DNA of 64,000 nucleotides from Actinomadura graeca (GTDB taxonomy: Bacteria; Actinomycetota; Actinomycetes; Streptosporangiales; Streptosporangiaceae), in NCBI RefSeq assembly GCF_019175365.1, contig NZ_CP059572.1:6200001-6264000 (forward strand), read 5' to 3'. The notes under the pieces were generated by a model. The model saw nothing but the letters and a program-made list of their open reading frames with translations, searched no databases and was not told the DNA's origin. Positions 59,466 to 64,000 of the stretch are shown in pieces. Both the position numbers and the translations under genes were made by a program. Each line of letters opens with the position of its first letter. Position 1 is the stretch's first letter.

Positions 59466-59496
59466 AGCGGTGCTCTATCCCCTGAGCTACGGAGGC
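59421..59496 (-). tRNA. tRNA-Arg (anticodon CCT)
   Basis: The minus strand reads GCCTCCGTAGCTCAGGGGAT at the 5' end. The acceptor GCCTCCG pairs with CGGAGGC, the anticodon stem CCGCT/AGCGG frames loop CTCCTAA (anticodon CCT, Arg codon AGG), the T arm is CAGGTTCGAATCCTG, and CCA is encoded. All arms pair, so it should be functional. Its 3' 45 bp are repeated at 45852-45896; it is the integration site of the island. Confidence 0.97.
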
Positions 59497-59628
59497 ATGT
59501 CGTCGCTCGCGGAAGAGCGTAGCGGACTGCACCTACAGGGTAGGGGAAGGGGGGAGTTGCGCGCTCCTTCTTATGGGCGGCTTCGGGCCCTAGGCCCGGT
59601 GGGGGTGCTGTCGGTACGCTTCGGTGCC

Positions 59629-60069
59629 GTGAAGGGTCGGCATCGCGGGCAGGCAGGTGGCAGAGCGCCTGACGAACAGAAGGGCGCGCCTCGCGGACGG
59701 CGGAGGGCAGTGATCGCCGGGGCGTTCGTCGTGCCCGTTCTGGTGGCCACCGTCATCGCCTTCGGGCTGCGGGACGAGCCGGCCGCGGAGCGGCCGCAGA
59801 GCGCGGGGAGGACGGCACAGCCCCTGGCGCCCGGGTCGCCGAAGGCGGAGCCGACGTATGGGCAGTACATCCCGCCACAGCCTCGGCCGCAGGCGGAGAC
59901 GCAGCCTCCGGTGAGGCCGCCTGCGCCGGTGGTGAAGCGGCCCCGCAAGAAGGCGCCCTCGCCCAGGCCGACCCGGCCGAGGGAGACCCGTCCGCCGTGT
60001 CCCAATGGGTGGGGCTATGTGCCCTTCTGGCGGAATTGGTGCCTTGAGCATGGTTACTGGGCTCGCTGA
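59629..60069 (+). CDS. proline-rich single-pass membrane protein
   Basis: 146 aa from GTG 59629. A basic cytoplasmic N-terminus (about 33 residues, RGRRR at its end) is followed by one helix (AVIAGAFVVPVLVATVIAFG) and an extracellular Pro/Arg-rich segment (PPQPRPQAETQPPVRPPAPV) that ends in an aromatic cap with two Cys (PPCPNGWGYVPFWRNWCLEH). It probably spans the cell wall. No family is recognised. It precedes a cell-wall peptidase gene by 82 bp. Confidence 0.65.
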   Translation: MKGRHRGQAGGRAPDEQKGAPRGRRRAVIAGAFVVPVLVATVIAFGLRDEPAAERPQSAGRTAQPLAPGSPKAEPTYGQYIPPQPRPQAETQPPVRPPAPVVKRPRKKAPSPRPTRPRETRPPCPNGWGYVPFWRNWCLEHGYWAR

Positions 60070-60151
60070 TCCCGTTACGCCTAGGTCATCGGTGAACATG
60101 TAGTACCGTTCTGCCGCTGTTCCGTATTCGGGCATCAGGAGGAAAACCACC

Positions 60152-61180
60152 GTGCCTAACCCTCGGTCGGCGGCGCTGACCGCGGTCTTCCTGGTGGCGG
60201 TACTCGCACCGCAGGGCGTCGGCCGCGCGGCCGGGCCGGGTGATGCGGTCGAGTCGCTGCGGCGGGAGGCGTCGAAGGCTCGTTCGGAGCTGGAGAAGGC
60301 GACGACGCAGATGGAGGACCGCAAGAAGGACCTCGCGGCCTCGCAGGTGAAGCTGCGGGGCACGCTCAAGGATCTCGCGACGGCCGAAGCCGAGCTCAAC
60401 CGGATCCGGCTGCCGCTCGCGCGGCTGGCCAACGCGTCCTACCAGCAGAGCGGTGCCGCCGGGTCCATGGCGATCTTCGGTGGGGGCGCGCCGGACGCGG
60501 CGTTGCGGTCGACGGCTGACGTGACGCTGCTCGCCCAATCCCAGCAGGCTCTCGTGGACCGCGCCGACGAGCTCCAGAAGCGGCGGCGGGAGCTGGCGTC
60601 CACCGCGCAGGACCTCCAGTCGCGCAACGCGATCGAGCAGACCCGCGTCCAGCAGCAGATCGACGGGCTGAAGGAGACATCGGCGGCGCTCACTAAGCGG
60701 CTGAGCCTGATGCTGAGCAAGCTGAGCCCCGCCAAGCGGCTCGAGCTCGGCTGCGACAAGAGGCTCGCGGCCGATGCCAAGAGGTTCCCGAACGGGCTGA
60801 TTCCGGCGAAGTACCTGTGCCCGCTGCCGCAGAAGGGGAAGGAGCTGCGTGCGGACGCGGCCCTCGCCTTCTACAAGCTGAACGCCGCGTACCGGCGGCG
60901 GTTCGGCCGCGAGATATGCGTCACGGACTCCTACCGCAGCCTCTCCGAGCAGCATCGCGTGTATGCCCAGCGGCCCGGGTTCGCCGCGGTGCCCGGGACG
61001 AGCAACCACGGCAAGGGACAGGCCGTCGACCTGTGCGGCGGGGTGCAGAACTCCGGGTCCGCCCAGTTCAACTGGTTGGAGGCCAACGCCAAGACGTACG
61101 GCTGGCTGCACCCCGCGTGGGCCTACAGCAACCCGTTCGAACCATGGCACTGGGAGTTCGGTACGGCGGACGACCAGTGA
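60152..61180 (+). CDS. secreted VanY-type D-alanyl-D-alanine carboxypeptidase with coiled coil
   Basis: 342 aa, GTG start with AGGAGGA upstream. Signal peptide (residues 1-27), then a coiled-coil region (about 30-195; SKARSELEKATTQMEDRKKD) as in NlpC/RipA-like hydrolases. The M15B domain covers residues 230-342, with zinc and catalytic motifs TSNHGKGQAVDLC (SxHxxGxAxD) and EPWHWEF. It should trim D-Ala from peptidoglycan stem peptides outside the membrane. Two Cys pairs may form disulfides. Confidence 0.9.
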   Translation: MPNPRSAALTAVFLVAVLAPQGVGRAAGPGDAVESLRREASKARSELEKATTQMEDRKKDLAASQVKLRGTLKDLATAEAELNRIRLPLARLANASYQQSGAAGSMAIFGGGAPDAALRSTADVTLLAQSQQALVDRADELQKRRRELASTAQDLQSRNAIEQTRVQQQIDGLKETSAALTKRLSLMLSKLSPAKRLELGCDKRLAADAKRFPNGLIPAKYLCPLPQKGKELRADAALAFYKLNAAYRRRFGREICVTDSYRSLSEQHRVYAQRPGFAAVPGTSNHGKGQAVDLCGGVQNSGSAQFNWLEANAKTYGWLHPAWAYSNPFEPWHWEFGTADDQ

Positions 61181-61181
61181 C

Positions 61182-61595
61182 TCAGCGCGGCATCTCGGCG
61201 GCGGGCGTCACCTCGGAGGTGCAGAACCTGCAGCGCAGCGCCTTCACCGGGATGTCGCTGAGGCACTGCGGGCACTCCCGCTCGGTGGCCTCCTTGCCGC
61301 GGTCCATGCGTTCGATGAGCTTGGACGTCGGCAGGACGACCAGGAAGTAGACGATCACCGCAGTGATCGCGAACGTGACCGCCGAGGTCACGAAGATCCC
61401 ATAGGGGAACTTCGTGCCGTCGATCGTCACCGCCAGGCGCGTGTAGTCGGGCTTCCCGCCGATCAGCGCGATCAGCGGGTTGATGAAGGAGTTCGCGAAG
61501 TCCTTGACCAGGCCGGCGAAGGCGGCGCCGACGACGAACGCGACCGCGAGGTCGACCAAGTTGCCGCGGAACAGGAACTTCTTGAAGCCGCTCAC
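61182..61595 (-). CDS. mscL: large-conductance mechanosensitive channel MscL with zinc-ribbon tail
   Basis: 137 aa from GTG 61595 with GGAG upstream. SGFKKFLFRGNLVDLAVAFV and GAAFAGLVKDFANSFINPLI form helix S1 and TM1, and IFVTSAVTFAITAVIVYFLV is TM2. The channel opens under membrane tension to release solutes. The C-terminal helix is replaced or followed by a CPQC-x13-CRFC zinc-ribbon-like motif, a known variant in actinomycetes. It is convergent with the VanY-type gene with 1 bp between stop codons. Confidence 0.95.
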   Translation of the reverse strand: MSGFKKFLFRGNLVDLAVAFVVGAAFAGLVKDFANSFINPLIALIGGKPDYTRLAVTIDGTKFPYGIFVTSAVTFAITAVIVYFLVVLPTSKLIERMDRGKEATERECPQCLSDIPVKALRCRFCTSEVTPAAEMPR

Positions 61596-61799
61596 AGGAC
61601 GCTCCAGGGGGTCGAGGCCGCATCCCACGGACCGGGACACGCGTCGCGCCGGGGGCGCCTCACCAGGGGCGGACCGGCTTTCCGCTGGTCAGCAGGCCGC
61701 GACTCGGTGAAATCGTCCCCGGACGGCCACGGATGGTAATGAAGGGTCACCTCCTTTGCCAAGTCAGCGCGCCATCAGCCGGATCGGTATCGGGGGGTA

Positions 61800-62415
61800 C
61801 CGGATAGGCGCCGGGCGAGCGTCGGGTGGGCGCCGGACGGGTGTTGGCGGGCGGGGGGCGGGCGTGCGTCGGGCGTCGGGCGTCGGGCGGTCGCCGGAGG
61901 GCTTCGGGCGAGCGCCGGATGAGCGTTGGACGCGCGCCGGGTGGGCGGCGGGCGTCGGGCGCGTTGGACGTGCGCCGGGCGAGCATTGAGTGGGCGGCGG
62001 ACGGATGTTTGGGCGGGCGGGGGGCGGGCGTGCGTCGGGCGTCGGGCGTGCGTCGGACGGCGGGGGGCGAGCGTCGGGTGGGCGTTGGAGGGGCGTCTGG
62101 CGAGCGCCGCACGAACGCTGGATGAGCGTTGGGCGGGCGGTAGGCGGCCGCCGGGGGGCGGCGGGCGAGCGCCGGATGAGCGTTGGACGCGCGTTGGACG
62201 GGTGGCGGGCGGGCGTTTGATGTGCGGTGGGCGGGCGTCGGACGGCGGCGGGCGTGCGCCGGATGGGCGCTGGACGGGCGTCGGGCGGGTGGCGGATGGG
62301 CGTTTGATGTGCGTTGGGCGTCGGGCAGTCGCCGGACGGCGGCGGTGCGTGCGCCGGATGAGCGTTGGACGGGGGGCGGGCGGACGCTGGATGAGCGTCG
62401 GGCGGGCGCTGGATG
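61800..62415. repeat. degenerate GC-rich minisatellite
   Basis: About 600 bp of imperfect repeats built from GCGTTGGACG, GGGCGTCGGGCG and GCGCCGGATGAGCG blocks; GGATGAGCGTTGG-type phrases recur near 61917, 62113, 62174 and 62357. Frames on both strands stay open only because of the composition and encode Pro/Arg/His- or Gly/Arg-rich junk. It fills the gap between mscL and the SAF gene. Confidence 0.75.
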
Positions 62416-63046
62416 AAATGGGTGTTGGTGCTCGCGGCCGCTGGTTACCCCGGTCTGCCGCTTCCAGTCACTTGCTTGCTTCCCGCTTGCCGGGTGCTTT
62501 CGCTCGCTGGATGCTCTCGGTCGAGCCATGGACGGTCCCTCGCTTCGTCGTGGGGTGCTCGGTAGGGGTGCTTGTGCCCGGGTCGGTTTTCCGGCTTCGT
62601 GCTGGGTGTGGGGGGCGATCGGTCAGCCGTTCGGTTTGATTGCCGTTCGAGTGCTCGGCCCGGTCGACCAATCAGGTGGTTGTGGGAAGGGCGATTGTGT
62701 GTCGCGGGTCGGTCCCTCAGCCTCCTCGGCCCCCTGACTTTCGGCCCCTCGGACTGGCCGTCCGGTCGGCCGTTCGGCCTGCCGGTCGGTCGGCCAGTCG
62801 GGTGCAGCTCGGGTGTGTTGGGTGATCAGGTTGTCGTAGGTCGACTGGTCGGGTGTCAGGCGGCGGGTAGGTGTGGAAGGTCGGGCGGGGCTCGGTTGGT
62901 CGGTCGAGCAGGTTGTGGGTCGCTTGCTAGTTGGTCGGCCGTCTCGGGTGGTCGGGGGTTTGGGGGCGGGGCGTGCGGCTGGGTTCGCGGTGGAGGCTGG
63001 CTTGCTTGTTGTGCTGGTGTTGTTGGTGTGGTGGGTGTGAGCGGGG
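62416..63046. other. low-complexity intergenic stretch
   Basis: About 630 bp without a supportable gene. From about 62,740 to 62,900 it is dominated by short GTCGG/TCGGC runs (GGTCGGCCGTTCGGCCTGCC and similar). No promoter, RNA or coding signal could be assigned. Confidence 0.55.
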
Positions 63047-63670
63047 TTAGCCTCCGGTGATTGTTAGGGAGAGGGTTCCTGCGGCGGAGGCGAGGGTGGC
63101 GGCCTGGGGGCGGTCGGTTGCCACTAGGACGAGGGCTCCTTCCTGGGCGTTGCCGTCCTCCCTGGGCGGGACGGTCACCACGGGCACGCCCGACACCAGC
63201 ACGCGGGCGGGGTCCCGGCTCTGGGATTCATCGTCGGGCGGCCTCGCGTCAGTGGGGGACGGGCCTGTGCTGAGGACGTCTATGCGGTCGCCGGGGTGGA
63301 GCAGGCGGACGGTGGCAGCGTCGGATATGCGGATGGGGCTGGCGACCGTCCCGGAGGCGTAGCCGCGCAGCAGGGCGTCTCCTAGGACGCGGGCGTCGGT
63401 GAGCGGTTCGCCTCGGCGGACGGGTGCGGCGAGGACGCGGCCGGTCGCGCCGGTGCGGAGGGCGCCGGACGGCACGGCGCCGGGTGGGAGGGCGAGGGGG
63501 CGCAGGTCGGACGGGCGGAGCGTCGTCCCGGCGGGGAGGTCTCGGGCGGCGGCGAGGACGCGGATGGACGGTAACGGGCCGGGGCGCAGGGCGGCGAGGG
63601 CGGACGCGGCGGCGGCTGCGGCGAAGAGGGCCGCCAGGGGTCGCCGTAGACGTGCCAGGCGGGCGCTCAT
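63047..63670 (-). CDS. SAF-domain protein, CpaB/RcpC-like
   Basis: 207 aa. An N-terminal membrane anchor (RPLAALFAAAAAASALAALR) precedes a SAF domain (IRVLAAARDLPAGTTLRPSD; LPPGAVPSGAL; APVRRGEPLT) and an RcpC/CpaB-type region (LLHPGDRIDVLSTG, LVLVATDRPQAATLASAAGT). CpaB proteins help to assemble Flp/Tad pili, but no other Tad gene is in the window, so a solitary envelope role is also possible. It overlaps the upstream phosphorylase gene stop (ATGA). Confidence 0.85.
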   Translation of the reverse strand: MSARLARLRRPLAALFAAAAAASALAALRPGPLPSIRVLAAARDLPAGTTLRPSDLRPLALPPGAVPSGALRTGATGRVLAAPVRRGEPLTDARVLGDALLRGYASGTVASPIRISDAATVRLLHPGDRIDVLSTGPSPTDARPPDDESQSRDPARVLVSGVPVVTVPPREDGNAQEGALVLVATDRPQAATLASAAGTLSLTITGG

Positions 63671-64000
63671 GGCAGCTCCAGGGGGATTTCCATGCCGTCC
63701 AGGGCTCGGGGGCAGGGGCAGGTGCGTTCGGCGGGCAGGGTCGCGATCACGTCCGCCGCGAGGGCGCGGAGGCGGCCGATGTTCTCGCCGAAGACGCGGA
63801 GCACCTCGTCCATGGTGACGCCCTCGCCCTCTTCGATACCGGCGTCGAGGTCGGTGACGAGGCACAGCGGGGTATAGCAGAGCGCCAGCTCGCGGGCGAG
63901 GACGGCTTCGGGGTGCCCGGTCATGCCGACGAGCGTCCAGCCCTGGGAGGCGAACCACCGGGACTCGGCGCGGGTGGAGAAGCGCGGGCCCTCGATGACG
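63667..64000 (-). CDS. mtnP: S-methyl-5'-thioadenosine phosphorylase, 5'-truncated by the window
   Basis: The C-terminal 110 residues are present. RFSTRAESRWFASQGWTLVG, MTGHPEAVLARELALCYTPL and VTDLDAGIEEGEGV are the purine-binding and phosphate-binding signatures of the MTAP/PNP family, with the Asp of VTDLDAG contacting adenine. The enzyme cleaves methylthioadenosine (or adenosine/inosine-like substrates) to base and sugar phosphate in purine and methionine salvage. The start lies beyond 64000. Confidence 0.88.
   Translation of the reverse strand, partial: VIEGPRFSTRAESRWFASQGWTLVGMTGHPEAVLARELALCYTPLCLVTDLDAGIEEGEGVTMDEVLRVFGENIGRLRALAADVIATLPAERTCPCPRALDGMEIPLELP

Noticed and set aside
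59203..59628. N-terminal extension of the proline-rich membrane protein
   Set aside because: The longer frame reads through the tRNA-Arg gene; the GTG at 59629 is the sensible start.
61747..62529. 260-aa Pro/Arg/His-rich minus frame over the minisatellite
   Set aside because: Open only because the repeats lack stop codons; no ribosome site and no defined domain.

Overview
The window is chromosomal DNA from a very GC-rich actinomycete. Nearly every codon ends in G or C, GTG starts are common, and neighbouring genes overlap at ATGA or GTGA. The gene content (ESX-type secretion, a SARP regulator, a PF04672 methyltransferase, FtsX exporters, DUF1990) suits the Streptosporangiales/Thermomonosporaceae (Actinomadura-like) better than Mycobacterium; the genus is an inference.

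Layout. 1-8.4 kb is the end of a type VII secretion (T7SS) locus: a truncated eccD, an EccB-like anchor and two WXG100 proteins on the minus strand, then divergently two small helical proteins, an 817-aa modular secreted toxin candidate, its probable immunity gene, a decayed immunity copy and a diverged immunity paralogue. 8.4-13.7 kb has a SARP/AfsR-type regulator, a proline iminopeptidase-like hydrolase and a methyltransferase. 13.9-23.5 kb is an ABC exporter operon (two large FtsX permeases, two ATPases) ending in a membrane-anchored pseudokinase. 23.7-26.7 kb is a three-gene glycan operon (GT4, DUF2334 deacetylase, GT4). 28.2-31.9 kb is a complete sugar ABC importer closed by a strong bidirectional terminator. 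32-41 kb holds small metabolic and regulatory genes: MerR regulators, an ArsR-phosphatase fusion, NmrA-like and imine-reductase-like oxidoreductases, a tandem-duplicated DoxX protein and a YVTN beta-propeller. 41.2-43.3 kb is a three-part DUF1990 protein. 43.3-45.8 kb is a gene graveyard with two frameshifted pentapeptide-repeat relics and one intact small secreted protein.

The most notable segment is 45.85-59.5 kb. A complete type I-E CRISPR-Cas system (29 repeats; cas2, cas1, cas6e, cas5e, cas7e, cse2 and a single cas3-cse1 fusion gene, all minus strand) lies between an intact tRNA-Arg(CCT) gene and a 45-bp exact copy of that tRNA's 3' end. A frameshifted tyrosine integrase relic sits beside the intact tRNA, so the system looks like the cargo of an immobilised tRNA-integrating island. 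Upstream of cas3 are two degenerate CRISPR repeats around a 20-nt guide. That guide matches a promoter-like site before a small two-helix membrane protein at guide positions 1-14, except positions 6 and 12. Those are the positions left unpaired in type I-E target recognition, and the site has an AA-type PAM. This arrangement resembles CreA/CreR RNA-guided regulation and is my lead candidate for an undescribed system.

The right end (59.6-64 kb) has a proline-rich membrane protein, a VanY-type peptidase, MscL with a zinc-ribbon tail, about 1.4 kb without a convincing gene that includes a degenerate minisatellite, a SAF/CpaB-type protein and the end of an S-methyl-5'-thioadenosine phosphorylase gene. 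All assignments come from reading the sequence and recalled family knowledge; no database search was run.
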